NCBI RefSeq assembly: GCF_000445995.2
Contig: NC_022080.4
Location: 1,674,001 to 1,738,000 of the forward strand
DNA: 64,000 nucleotides
Direction of reading: 5' to 3'
Source: Geobacillus genomosp. 3
GTDB taxonomy: Bacteria > Bacillota > Bacilli > Bacillales > Anoxybacillaceae
Notes under the pieces: generated by a model
Seen by the model: the letters and a program-made list of their open reading frames with translations, nothing else
The model's database searches: none
Told to the model about the DNA's origin: nothing
Shown: positions 34,024 through 42,309 of the stretch, piece by piece
Numbering within the stretch: position 1 is the first letter of the stretch
Layout of the letters: every line of letters starts with the position of its first letter
Made by a program: the position numbers and the translations under genes

Positions 34024-34470
34024 ATGGGGTACATTGAAGAGTTGCGAAAAATTGTCGGAACCCGACCGCTCATTTTAGCCGGTGTCGGTGTCGCGATCAT
34101 CGATGACTATGGACGGGTTTTGCTGCAAAAGCGCCGCGACGGGCTGTGGGGAGTCCCCGGCGGCTTGTTGGAGCTCGGCGAGTCAACCGAGGAAGCGGCA
34201 CGGCGGGAAGTGTTGGAAGAAACGGGGTTGGAGATCGGTGAACTCGAACTCATCGATGTGTTTTCCGGCCAAAAATATTTTGTTCGGCTGCCAAACGGCG
34301 ACCAATATTATTCGGTTACCGTTGTGTACCGCACCCACGATATTCGCGGCGGGGAACTGAGGGAAGACGGGGAAGAATCGCTCGAGGTAAAATTTTTCTT
34401 TCTTCATGAATTGCCAAACGAGCTTTCTCCGCTCTTTCAAGATCTTGTTGAGCATTATTTCGGCAGTTGA
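34024..34470 (+). CDS. Nudix hydrolase
   Basis: The 148-residue protein starts at ATG 34024 behind GAAAGGGGG. The Nudix box spans residues 47-72, beginning GLLELGE and ending REVLEETGLEIG, with all catalytic glutamates present. An upstream GVGVAIIDDYGRVLLQKR strand pair is typical. Substrate unknown; a nucleotide-type diphosphate is expected. Confidence 0.9.
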   Translation: MGYIEELRKIVGTRPLILAGVGVAIIDDYGRVLLQKRRDGLWGVPGGLLELGESTEEAARREVLEETGLEIGELELIDVFSGQKYFVRLPNGDQYYSVTVVYRTHDIRGGELREDGEESLEVKFFFLHELPNELSPLFQDLVEHYFGS

Positions 34471-34472
34471 CG

Positions 34473-34509
34473 GACAAAGCCTTGGGGGAACCAACTCCAA
34501 GGCTTTGTT
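34473..34509. terminator. Bidirectional terminator
   Basis: ACAAAGCCTTGG and CCAAGGCTTTGT form a 12-bp stem just after the Nudix gene. Confidence 0.8.
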
Positions 34510-34536
34510 GCGGTCAGTGACTGCAGCGCGAAACAG

Positions 34537-34929
34537 TTAGAAGCCGATTTTCATTGTAATAAATTGGAGAATAATCGGCGCCCCTTTCGGCGGCGGTTCG
34601 GCTGTTTTCAATGTCAGCTTCCCCTTTTCCACCTCGTACAACTTTTCCGGTTGCAGCACTCCGTTGATAAATAAGTTGATCCAAGACACATGTTTCGGGT
34701 CTAAAATGCCGCGATCGCCGTACTCTTTCAGTTCATCGCTGTCTGTATAGACGGTCTTCACCCCGTCCGATATGGCGTTGTACTGGTATGTTTCCGCCGC
34801 CAAAACGCGTGGGGGAAAAAGGAGCGCAATATGGAGAGGAACGGTCAGTACAGCATGAGTCCAATCATATACTTTCGGAACAGCAATAACATGTTTTCTT
34901 GATGAAGATCCCCGTTTCACTGATCTCAT
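34537..34929 (-). CDS. DUF4183 domain protein
   Basis: The 130-residue product starts at ATG 34929 (GTG 34932 possible), overlapping the stop of the gene upstream. After a basic start and a [12 protein letters not shown] segment comes a DUF4183-like part: [50 protein letters not shown]4183 proteins are common in spore-forming Bacillaceae and often linked with exosporium or spore-surface genes. A second DUF4183 gene is at 35367. No enzyme motif. Confidence 0.75.
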   Translation of the reverse strand: MRSVKRGSSSRKHVIAVPKVYDWTHAVLTVPLHIALLFPPRVLAAETYQYNAISDGVKTVYTDSDELKEYGDRGILDPKHVSWINLFINGVLQPEKLYEVEKGKLTLKTAEPPPKGAPIILQFITMKIGF

Positions 34930-35183
34930 CACCCAACCAAACGTATTGTCCCACTATCATTTGATTCCACAACGTATTCAGCACCATCATATTCAACATT
35001 CTCTATAAGGTGAATGACAAATAGGACGACAAGACAACCGACGCACGATAAAATCACTATATGACATTCACCTTCATCCGCAATAGCAAACGACAAACAG
35101 ACTAGCAACCCACCTAAAAACAGTATAAAAGACAGATGAAAGGCAGATTGATGCACGGATCGAATATAGTCCGAAATGATCAT
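34929..35183 (-). CDS. Small membrane protein of unknown function
   Basis: 84 residues from ATG 35183 behind AAGGGG, with two membrane segments (about residues 16-33 and 42-60). The stop overlaps the start of the DUF4183 gene, so the two are translationally coupled. No family recognised. The coupling suggests a shared role with the DUF4183 protein, perhaps membrane placement. Confidence 0.6.
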   Translation of the reverse strand: MIISDYIRSVHQSAFHLSFILFLGGLLVCLSFAIADEGECHIVILSCVGCLVVLFVIHLIENVEYDGAEYVVESNDSGTIRLVG

Positions 35184-35366
35184 TTTCCCCTTACCATGAC
35201 AGCCGCCGGGCCGGTGGTTCTAGTCCGTTCATACAAATAGAACGAACGTATGACGCCGACCGGTTGCCAACAAACATCCCTAAATGCTAGGAGGACTAGG
35301 CGATGGATGGGGTGGCTTCGGGTCAGCGGCAACCTTCACGATCACATTGAGAAGGAGGATGGCTGT

Positions 35367-35750
35367 ATGGCTTTACAACTAATCAAACTATTTGTCGCTG
35401 CAACTACCACAACAGAAGTTGCGCCAAACGACACAAGGTTTTTCTATATTACGACAGCGGAAACGGCGGAAGGGGCAACGTTGACAATTGATGCGGCCAG
35501 CTTTTTCCAAGACGACGGCAGCCAAGCGACGGAATTGCCGGCACTGGCAACCAACAACAGCTACTTTAATGTGTATGTCAACGGCGTTTTACAAATGGAG
35601 GGAATTTCCACCTATACCCCTGGCGCGACTGGTGTCGGATCACTAGCCATTACCGTTCCGACCGGCAGCGGTTCCATTCCGGCCAATACCCCTATTGTAC
35701 TTGAAATTGTCCAGTTCGCTCCGACCTCAAGCACAACCGTGACGACTTAA
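35367..35750 (+). CDS. DUF4183 domain protein (second copy)
   Basis: The 127-residue protein starts at ATG 35367 behind AGAAGGAGGA. It is rich in T, A, S and V, and has the family core YFNVYVNGVLQMEG, then IPANTPIVLEIVQF. The N-terminus FVAATTTTEVAPND and the tail SSTTVTT are low in charge. It looks like a structural surface protein, possibly of the spore. It is divergent from the first DUF4183 gene, 184 bp from its membrane partner. Confidence 0.8.
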   Translation: MALQLIKLFVAATTTTEVAPNDTRFFYITTAETAEGATLTIDAASFFQDDGSQATELPALATNNSYFNVYVNGVLQMEGISTYTPGATGVGSLAITVPTGSGSIPANTPIVLEIVQFAPTSSTTVTT

Positions 35751-35777
35751 CAAGAAGCGCTTTTTTGACCAAGGAAA

Positions 35778-35808
35778 GAGGCGCGCCGACCGGCGCGCCT
35801 CTTTTTAT
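35778..35808. terminator. Bidirectional terminator
   Basis: A very GC-rich stem, AGAGGCGCGCC with GGCGCGCCTCT, followed by TTTTT on the plus strand. It separates the DUF4183 gene from ypgR. Confidence 0.9.
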
Positions 35809-36950
35809 TTCTCCGACTTGTTCTCTTTTTTTCGGCTTTCCGTCATTTGCTTCCAGACGGAACCTTTCGCCTCTTCGCCGCCCTCAATCCGCTCGATCGC
35901 CATTTTCACTTGCAAGCTCACTTCAAACTCCGGATCGTTTTCTGCCGCTTTTAATGCCGGCAAGGCCGATTCATCGCCCACCTCGTATAAAAACATAGCC
36001 GCCCGCCAACGAACGAGCTTGCTTTCGTCGTTTAATGCTTCGATCATCGCCGGAATGGCATCCGGGTCGCCAATGTCGGACAAACAGTCGCCGGCGGTGC
36101 GGCGCACAGCGACAGCCGGGTCTTTTAGCGCTTCGTACAAGTACGGAAGCACCTTTTTGCCGCCGATCATGCCAAGGTATGCCGTCGCCAGGCGGCGAAC
36201 AGCCATTTTTTCATCTTTCAACGCTTTGGCCAGCACCGGAATGTCGTCTTCGGTCGGCTCGGCCATTTGTTCGAGCGCGGCGTACCGTTTGCGCCAGTCC
36301 GGGTCATCGAGCATCTCGCTTGTCACTTTGACGCCCGGCCGTTTTTGCGCCGTTTTTTCCAGCTCGCCGCGGCGGAACATGTTGACAATTCGCTCGAGCC
36401 GCTCCGGCGGATAGGCGGCCGATAGCTCGTCGACGATTTCATGGCCGATTTCTTCAAACGTGCCATAACGCACCCCTTTTTCGACCCATTTGCGCTCTAA
36501 GACGATGTTGCCGGCGTATTTTTGCGCCTCAATAACGGCATCCACAAACGGCTTCGGCAGCCCGACGCGATGTTCGCGCTCGCCGTCGATCAGCTTCACT
36601 TGCATCGGCAGCCCATATAACATTTGCACGAACACTTTCACTTCGCCAAAATGTTCATTCACCGTCGGCTTTCCTTCTTCCGTTTCATCCACCTCTTCGC
36701 CGAACACTTCGCGCACTTTTGCCAAAATGTCGCGCCAATCGTACTTCGGATGGCGTTCGACGGCCAGAAAATCGGCGACATGGTAAATGCCTTTCACCCC
36801 GTCAATGCGCATGAGCGCTTGGATGATCGGCGGCGCGGCGGCGACGTTATCCGGCTTATAATTATGGCTCGTGCCAAACGGCAGCTCTTCATCAAGCAGC
36901 ACTTTCATCGTATTCGGGCTTGGTGTCGGTTCAATCGCTTTAATGCGCAA
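35805..36950 (-). CDS. ypgR: YpgR/CvfC-like protein: NifU-type N-terminal domain plus HEAT repeats
   Basis: I start this 381-residue protein at TTG 36950, 9 nt after AAGGAGG, which gives the family start MRIKAIEPTPSPNTMK. A NifU N-terminal-like domain covers residues ~1-85. A middle part contains VKVFVQMLYGLPMQVKL. From about residue 225 four HEAT-like repeats follow (units like DPDWRKRYAALEQM, DPAVAVRRTAGDCL, DESKLVRWRAAMFL). The family is called conserved virulence factor C in staphylococci. Biochemical function unknown. Confidence 0.88.
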   Translation of the reverse strand: MRIKAIEPTPSPNTMKVLLDEELPFGTSHNYKPDNVAAAPPIIQALMRIDGVKGIYHVADFLAVERHPKYDWRDILAKVREVFGEEVDETEEGKPTVNEHFGEVKVFVQMLYGLPMQVKLIDGEREHRVGLPKPFVDAVIEAQKYAGNIVLERKWVEKGVRYGTFEEIGHEIVDELSAAYPPERLERIVNMFRRGELEKTAQKRPGVKVTSEMLDDPDWRKRYAALEQMAEPTEDDIPVLAKALKDEKMAVRRLATAYLGMIGGKKVLPYLYEALKDPAVAVRRTAGDCLSDIGDPDAIPAMIEALNDESKLVRWRAAMFLYEVGDESALPALKAAENDPEFEVSLQVKMAIERIEGGEEAKGSVWKQMTESRKKENKSEK

Positions 36951-36982
36951 GCGCAATCCCCTCCTTTGTCTATCCCGCTGTC

Positions 36983-37459
36983 TTACAGCAATTTTTCAAT
37001 GTCTTCTTTTAGCTCGCTCGGCTTTGTTTGCGGGGCGAAGCGGGCGACGACGCGGCCGTGGCGGTCGACTAAAAACTTTGTGAAATTCCATTTGATCGCC
37101 TTTGTCCCCAATGCCCCCGGCGCTTGTTCTTTCAGATATTGAAACAACGGGTGGGCGTTGTCGCCGTTGACATCGACTTTGGAAAACATCGGGAACGTTA
37201 CGCCGTAATTCAACTGACAAAACTGCTCGATATCCGCTTCCGTCCCCGGCTCTTGGCCGCCGAACTGATTGCACGGAAATCCGAGCACGACCAGCCCGCG
37301 ATCCCGGTATTCGTCATACAGCTCCTGCAGTTCTTTATACTGCGGAGTGAAGCCGCAACGGCTTGCTGTATTGACGATCAACAGCACCTTGCCTTCATAG
37401 GCGGATAACGGCTGCTCTTCCCCTCGAATCGTTGTCGCGCTAAATTCGTATACGCTCAT
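36983..37459 (-). CDS. bsaA: Glutathione peroxidase-family thiol peroxidase BsaA
   Basis: This 158-residue protein starts at ATG 37459 with GAGGTGAG upstream. It has the peroxidatic cysteine in NTASRCGFTPQY (Cys35), the FPCNQFGGQEPG motif with the second cysteine and conserved Gln, and KWNFTKFLVD with the Trp and Asn of the tetrad. Bacillaceae lack glutathione, so thioredoxin or bacillithiol is the likely reductant. It is 26 bp upstream of ypgR, as in B. subtilis. Confidence 0.94.
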   Translation of the reverse strand: MSVYEFSATTIRGEEQPLSAYEGKVLLIVNTASRCGFTPQYKELQELYDEYRDRGLVVLGFPCNQFGGQEPGTEADIEQFCQLNYGVTFPMFSKVDVNGDNAHPLFQYLKEQAPGALGTKAIKWNFTKFLVDRHGRVVARFAPQTKPSELKEDIEKLL

Positions 37460-37518
37460 CGTTCTCACCTCACCCCCATCATAGCGGATTTTCCCGTTCG
37501 TTTCCACTTTTTGCACCG

Positions 37519-38034
37519 TTACTCGCCGGCGAATGGCTGCAGCTGTTCGAGCGAGGAAATCATATACGGCACCATTTCCGGCAAATCGGCCGCGTTTTCC
37601 TCGTAGATGAGCCGGCCAAATTCGACCGTTGCCTCATTGTGATACGGGCCGTGTTCGTGCGGAAACTCCCAACGCAACATTTGCCGGACGACCCGTTCCT
37701 CTCCCCAAATCGTTCGCAGCGTCCCCTCAATAAGCGCACAGGCGGACAAGCGGCGAACCGGCAAGGCGAACGAGACCGCAAGCCGGCAGCCGGCCCGGCC
37801 GTAATGGAGCCGTTCATTCACCAGTTCGGCAAAATCGATCGCAAGCCGCGCCGTGCAGACGACCGGCGGTTCAGGCGCACCGGCCTGTTGAAAGGAAATG
37901 GCGTACTCGCGCGACAGGCGGGCCAAATCGGCGAGATCGCGGCGGTCGATGACGGCAATGCGCCCTTGCAAGTCGGCGTCATAGACAGCTCCTTCCAACA
38001 CCGTTTTCAAATTGTCAAACGCCGTCGGATCCAT
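37519..38034 (-). CDS. Hypothetical protein (171 aa)
   Basis: The start at ATG 38034 has AAAGGAGGG upstream and codon use like its neighbours, so it is a real gene. It is soluble, with two cysteines, an acidic C-terminus and a conserved-looking EFPHEHGPYHNEATVEFG segment. I recognise no domain. It lies 59 bp upstream of bsaA on the same strand, possibly one transcript, and is divergent from metA. Confidence 0.7.
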   Translation of the reverse strand: MDPTAFDNLKTVLEGAVYDADLQGRIAVIDRRDLADLARLSREYAISFQQAGAPEPPVVCTARLAIDFAELVNERLHYGRAGCRLAVSFALPVRRLSACALIEGTLRTIWGEERVVRQMLRWEFPHEHGPYHNEATVEFGRLIYEENAADLPEMVPYMISSLEQLQPFAGE

Positions 38035-38093
38035 GCATTTTCCCTCCTTTCCTCACTGTGTCCGCTCAATTTCCTTGAACGGAAAAAAATGAA

Positions 38094-38122
38094 TTGAAGA
38101 AAGTCAATAAAGTTTTTATAAT
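38094..38122 (+). promoter_or_regulatory. Promoter of metA
   Basis: TTGAAG (38094-38099) and a consensus TATAAT (38117-38122) are 17 bp apart; the leader would be about 35 nt, too short for an S-box riboswitch. Confidence 0.75.
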
Positions 38123-38163
38123 GGAATTATTTAAAAAACGAGAACGAAACGGAGGGGACATCG

Positions 38164-39072
38164 TTGCCAATCAACATCCCAAAAGATTTGCCAGCGAAAG
38201 AAATTCTCGAACAAGAAAACATTTTCGTCATGGACGAAGAACGAGCGTATTCGCAAGATATCCGTCCACTCAATATCGTCATTTTAAACTTAATGCCGGA
38301 AAAAGAAAAAGCGGAAACGCAGCTGCTTCGCCTGCTCGGCAACTCACCGCTGCAGGTGAACATCACCTTTTTGCGCCCGGAAACCCATGAGCCGAAAACG
38401 ACGAGCAAACATCATTTGGATCAATTTTACACGATTTTTCCGCACATCCGCCATCGGAAGTTCGATGGGATGATCATCACCGGAGCACCGGTCGAGCAAA
38501 TGCCGTTTGAAGACGTCACGTACTGGGATGAGCTGACCGACATTATGGAATGGACGAAAACGAACGTCACCTCAACGTTACACATTTGTTGGGGTGCACA
38601 AGCCGGCTTGTATTATCATTACGGCATCCCAAAATATCCGTTGCCGGAAAAGTGCTTCGGCGTGTTCAACCATACGCTCGAAGTGAAAAATGTCAAACTG
38701 TTGCGCGGGTTTGACGATGTGTTTCGCATGCCCCACTCCCGCCATACAGATGTTAAACGCGAAGACATTGAAAGCGTGCCGGAGCTGACGATTTTGTCGA
38801 CCGCCGACAAAGCCGGCGTTTCCCTCGTCGCTTCGAACGACGGGCGGCAAATTTTCTTGACCGGTCATCCGGAATATGACGCGACGACGTTAAAAGACGA
38901 GTATGAACGCGACTTGGCGAAAGGGCTGTCGATTCAAATTCCGGAATCGTACTTTCCGAACGACGACCCGAGCCGGCCGCCGCTCAATACGTGGCGCTCG
39001 CATGCGAACTTGTTGTTTGTCAACTGGCTGAACTACTATGTCTATCAAGAAACGCCTTACATTTGGGAATGA
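38164..39072 (+). CDS. metAA: Homoserine O-acetyltransferase (MetA family)
   Basis: This 302-residue protein starts at TTG 38164 with CGGAGGGG upstream. The MetA catalytic set is present: Cys142 (HICWGAQA), His235 and Glu237 (TGHPEYD). Residue 111 is glutamate ([11 protein letters not shown]), the residue reported to give acetyl-CoA rather than succinyl-CoA use in Bacillus enzymes, so acetyl transfer to homoserine is expected. It starts methionine synthesis. It is a single gene with its own promoter and a terminator at 39090. Confidence 0.93.
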   Translation: MPINIPKDLPAKEILEQENIFVMDEERAYSQDIRPLNIVILNLMPEKEKAETQLLRLLGNSPLQVNITFLRPETHEPKTTSKHHLDQFYTIFPHIRHRKFDGMIITGAPVEQMPFEDVTYWDELTDIMEWTKTNVTSTLHICWGAQAGLYYHYGIPKYPLPEKCFGVFNHTLEVKNVKLLRGFDDVFRMPHSRHTDVKREDIESVPELTILSTADKAGVSLVASNDGRQIFLTGHPEYDATTLKDEYERDLAKGLSIQIPESYFPNDDPSRPPLNTWRSHANLLFVNWLNYYVYQETPYIWE

Positions 39073-39089
39073 AGGGAAACTATTTCCAA

Positions 39090-39125
39090 CAAAAACGCCT
39101 TTCGCTCTCTCGGCAAGGCGTTTTT
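39090..39125. terminator. Terminator after metA
   Basis: AAAAACGCCT pairs with AGGCGTTTTT; the T tract follows on the plus strand. Confidence 0.88.
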
Positions 39126-39213
39126 CTTATTTTGTCATTTTTCGACAATTATCCTATTCCTTCGTACAACGATCAGCATATCTTATAGTAGATTTCTCAG
39201 GGAGGTGAACGGG

Positions 39214-39309
39214 ATGGGCGCTTGGCATGGCAATGGTTTTGCGTTGATCGTTGTCTTGTTTATTTTGCTCATTATTGTCGGGGCTGCGTTCGGCGGCTAC
39301 GTTTACTAA
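39214..39309 (+). CDS. YjcZ-family small sporulation membrane protein
   Basis: A 31-residue peptide starts at ATG 39214 behind GGGAGGTGA. A polar glycine-rich start (GAWHGNGF) is followed by one hydrophobic helix (ALIVVLFILLIIVGAAF) and ends in GGYVY. This is the usual form of YjcZ/SscA-type sporulation peptides of Bacillaceae. It is too short for most gene callers. Confidence 0.8.
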   Translation: MGAWHGNGFALIVVLFILLIIVGAAFGGYVY

Positions 39310-39477
39310 GCCGTCATCCCCTTCTCCGGCCGCCGTGTTTGCCAGCACCCGGCCGTCATGTCCGCGGGAGAGCGCCGGAAAGGCGTTCCCCGCGTTTTTT
39401 CATGTTGCGGCGGAATAAAAAGGGTTCGTCGGTCTATGCTAATGGTATGGTCAGCGCGCCTAAAGGAGGTGTGACGT

Positions 39478-39627
39478 ATGACGAAACGGCCAAACAACGG
39501 AAGCCGAAACCAAAACGCGCCGACACAGGACCCGATGGCATTGCTTCACGGTCCAATAACCGGCGACAACAGCAAAGGACGGCGGCAGCATAAAGAGCAA
39601 AACGACAAAACGGATGCGGATAAATAA
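39478..39627 (+). CDS. Small hydrophilic protein (49 aa), possibly spore-associated
   Basis: ATG 39478 lies 7 nt after a perfect AAAGGAGGT. The product is basic and rich in N, Q, K, R and D, with PTQDPMALLHGP in the middle and no hydrophobic core. The composition recalls minor small acid-soluble spore proteins, but I cannot place it in one. A strong terminator follows at once, so it is a single gene. Confidence 0.6.
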   Translation: MTKRPNNGSRNQNAPTQDPMALLHGPITGDNSKGRRQHKEQNDKTDADK

Positions 39628-39632
39628 AAGGA

Positions 39633-39666
39633 AAAAGGTGTCTCAAAAAGCAACGAGACACCTTTT
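39633..39666. terminator. Bidirectional terminator
   Basis: AAAAGGTGTCTC pairs with GAGACACCTTTT; T follows on the plus strand. It is the last strong hairpin before the 3' end of the cobalamin operon. Confidence 0.88.
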
Positions 39667-39756
39667 TTCACTGCTTATATAATCGAGCCGATTCGTCATT
39701 TTATATCTTGTCTTTCCCCGAAGGACAGGCGGTCTTTTAAGTCAGCCTTTTTGCCG

Positions 39757-40302
39757 CTAAAATTCGATTCCTTTCATGGCCTTTGTCCCTTGTTCATAAT
39801 CATGCTTAATGAGCGCCATCTCGGTCACGATATCGGCGGCGGCAATCAGCTCCAGGCGGGCGCTGCGCCCGGTAATGACAAGATGGAGCGCCGGCGGACG
39901 CGTCCGGATGACCTCGAGCACCTCCTCGACCGAGACAATGTCGTGAATCGGAAACCGATCGATAGCAAGGGCATTGTTCAATTCGTCAAGCACGATAAGG
40001 TCATACCGGCCGGAATGAATATACTGTTTCGCTAGCGCCCACGCGTGTCTCAGCGCTTCGCGGTGGATGTCCGGTGTTTTCGTCCATGTAAACCCGGCGC
40101 CGAGTTGGCGCACCTCGACGCCGAGGCGGCGAAGGGCGAGCTGCTCGCCGTACGTGCGCTCCGGCGATTTCACAAACTGCAAAATGGCGACGTTCATCCC
40201 GCGGCCGACCGCGCGCAGCGCCAGGCCAAACGCCGCTGTCGTTTTCCCTTTGCCATCGCCGGTGTAGACGATGACCCGCCCGTTACGACGAGGCGTTGAC
40301 AT
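39757..40302 (-). CDS. cobO: Corrinoid adenosyltransferase, CobO/BtuR type
   Basis: The 181-residue protein starts at ATG 40302 behind AAGGGGG, overlapping the end of cobA by 20 bp. The P-loop is TGDGKGKTTAAFGLALRA, and the family strand LIVLDELNNAL follows. It transfers the adenosyl group of ATP to reduced cobalt in the corrin ring. It is the last gene of the cobalamin operon. Confidence 0.95.
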   Translation of the reverse strand: MSTPRRNGRVIVYTGDGKGKTTAAFGLALRAVGRGMNVAILQFVKSPERTYGEQLALRRLGVEVRQLGAGFTWTKTPDIHREALRHAWALAKQYIHSGRYDLIVLDELNNALAIDRFPIHDIVSVEEVLEVIRTRPPALHLVITGRSARLELIAAADIVTEMALIKHDYEQGTKAMKGIEF

Positions 40303-41053
40303 CGACCATGCCCCCTTGCCGCTCCGGAAACCATTGCAATGTCTCCCGCAAACGGACGACATCGCCGATGACAATGATCGCCGGGTGGGAAATGCCGGCT
40401 TTTGCCGCCTCAGCCGGCAGCGTCGCGATTGTAGCCGCCACCGTGCGCTGCCGCTCGGTCGTTCCCCATTCAATGGCGGCCGCCGGCGTATCATCCGGTT
40501 TGCCGGCGGCGGCGAGCCGGCGGCAAATATCCGGTAGGTTGGCCGCTCCCATGTAGACGACGATCGTATCACATCCGCGGGCGAGCGCCTCCCAGTCGAC
40601 CGCTTCGCTTCGATGCCCGGTGACGATCGCCACGGAAGCGGCGTGTTCGCGATGAGTGACCGGAATGCCGGCATACGCTGGAGCGGCAATGCCGGACGTC
40701 ACCCCGGGGACGATTTCAAACGGAATGCCGGCTTTTGCCAACCGTTCCGCTTCCTCACCGGCGCGGCCAAAGACACACGGGTCGCCGCCTTTTAAGCGGA
40801 CGACCGTTTTTCCTTGGCGCGCCTGCTCGAGCAACAGTTCATGAATTTGTTCTTGAACGGTATCGTGCTTTCCCGGCTCTTTGCCGTAGTAAAGAAGTTC
40901 AGCTTCTCGTTTCGCATACCGAAGCAACTTCCGGTTGACAAGCCGGTCGTAAATGATAACATCTGCCTGTTCCAAACATTCGCGGCCGTAGACCGTAATC
41001 AACTTTTCATCACCCGGACCGGCGCCGACTAAATACACTTTGCCGACGGTCAT
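40283..41053 (-). CDS. cobA: Uroporphyrinogen-III C-methyltransferase
   Basis: This 256-residue SAM-dependent enzyme has GKVYLVGAGPGDEKLIT at the start, VVRLKGGDPCVFGRAGEE and VPGVTSGIAAPAYAGIPVTHR. These are the SUMT signatures. It methylates uroporphyrinogen III at C2 and C7 to give precorrin-2, the branch point to siroheme and cobalamin. Its ATG overlaps the cobT stop as ATGA. Confidence 0.96.
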   Translation of the reverse strand: MTVGKVYLVGAGPGDEKLITVYGRECLEQADVIIYDRLVNRKLLRYAKREAELLYYGKEPGKHDTVQEQIHELLLEQARQGKTVVRLKGGDPCVFGRAGEEAERLAKAGIPFEIVPGVTSGIAAPAYAGIPVTHREHAASVAIVTGHRSEAVDWEALARGCDTIVVYMGAANLPDICRRLAAAGKPDDTPAAAIEWGTTERQRTVAATIATLPAEAAKAGISHPAIIVIGDVVRLRETLQWFPERQGGMVDVNASS

Positions 41054-42114
41054 CGTTCCTTCCCCCCTTTCGTTTCTCTGTCCGAAATGTCCGCTGAAGA
41101 AAACGTCGCCATTTCGTTCACCATCGCCGTTGCAGACAGCAGCAACGGAAACGCTACCGCCGCGCCGCTCCCTTCACCAAGACGCATGCCGAGATCCAAC
41201 AGTGGCTCCTTCCCTAGCAAGCGAAGGGCGATCCTGTGCCCTGGCTCTTGTGAACGATGTCCGGCAATCATATAATCTATGACATTCGCAGCAAACTGGC
41301 GGGCTACAAGGGCCGCGACCGTGCAAATCAACCCATCGAGCAAAATCGGAATGCGCCGCTCAGCAGCAGCGAGCATCGCGCCGGCCATTGCCGCAATCTC
41401 CAATCCGCCGATTTTGGAAAGCCATTCAAGCGGCTTTGACGGATCCGGTTGGTGAAGCAAAAGCGCCCGGCGGATGACGGCGCGCTTATGCGCCAACTGT
41501 TCCTCGTCAACGCCCGTGCCTTTGCCGACCATCTGCTCGAGCGGTTCGCTAGTCAAGGTCGCCAACAAAGCGCTGGCAGTCGTTGTGTTGCCAATCCCCA
41601 TTTCACCGATAATGAACGCGCGTACACCTTGTCCTACCATGAATACTGCCTGCTCATAACCGATATGAAGCGCCTGTTCAGCTTCCTGCAACGTCATCGC
41701 CTCGGCTTGGGTGAAATTGTTTGTTCCGGGGCGGACCTTTTTCTGAATGACGCGCTCATCCATGACCGGCACGGCCACCCCGACATCAACGATCCGGAGC
41801 AGCGCACCGATTTGCCGGCTAAACACATTAATCGCCGCTCCACCGTTGGCAAAGTTTTGCACCATTTGCGCCGTCACTTCGGCCGGATAAGCGGATACAC
41901 CCTCCGCAGTCACGCCATGATCGGCCGCAAACACAAGCACTCCGGGCGGAGTAACACGCGGGAACAGTTCCCCGGTCATGCCGGCAAGCGTTGCCGCCAC
42001 TTCTTCAAGCCGGCCTAGGCTGCCGGGGGGCTTCGTCAATTGATTGATATAATCACGCGCTTGTTCAATCATCTCACGGTGGATCGGTGGAATCGAAACA
42101 TGCATGATAGACAC
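41050..42114 (-). CDS. cobT: Nicotinate-nucleotide:dimethylbenzimidazole phosphoribosyltransferase
   Basis: The start is uncertain; GTG 42114 (7 nt after AGGGG) is preferred over ATG 42132 and ATG 42105. The 354-residue enzyme has QLTKPPGSLGRLEE near the N-terminus, VFAADHGVTAEGVSAYP, GEMGIGNTTTASA, and the catalytic glutamate region GMRLGEGSGAAVAFPLL near the end. It activates the lower ligand base for the nucleotide loop. A 178-195-bp gap separates it from cbiP. Confidence 0.95.
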   Translation of the reverse strand: MSIMHVSIPPIHREMIEQARDYINQLTKPPGSLGRLEEVAATLAGMTGELFPRVTPPGVLVFAADHGVTAEGVSAYPAEVTAQMVQNFANGGAAINVFSRQIGALLRIVDVGVAVPVMDERVIQKKVRPGTNNFTQAEAMTLQEAEQALHIGYEQAVFMVGQGVRAFIIGEMGIGNTTTASALLATLTSEPLEQMVGKGTGVDEEQLAHKRAVIRRALLLHQPDPSKPLEWLSKIGGLEIAAMAGAMLAAAERRIPILLDGLICTVAALVARQFAANVIDYMIAGHRSQEPGHRIALRLLGKEPLLDLGMRLGEGSGAAVAFPLLLSATAMVNEMATFSSADISDRETKGGKER

Positions 42115-42309
42115 GCGATATCCCCTATTCATCGGGAATAGGCGTTTCCTCCTTTCTCATCTGAAAGAGCTGTTTTCCTTCGCCATCCCTTGCCGCGGGA
42201 AGACGTCATCTGCTTGGCAATGTCTCTAGCAAGGCGGTGATGCCCTAACCATCATGCAAAAAAGAATCCATGTTGAACATTCCCCACCGGGTGAGCGTTT
42301 CCATGACGA
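42115..42309 (-). other. Unusually long intergenic stretch inside the operon, before cobT
   Basis: Genes of this operon mostly overlap or touch, but about 180-195 bp separate cbiP and cobT. The stretch holds AAAGGAGG at about 42151-42158, then a CCTATTC/GAATAGG hairpin between it and the cobT start. No convincing gene, B12 aptamer or terminator is seen in it. Confidence 0.5.

Noticed and set aside
42115..42309. A second cobalamin riboswitch before cobT
   Set aside because: No B12 box or aptamer core is present; the only clear aptamer is at 57.7-57.86 kb.
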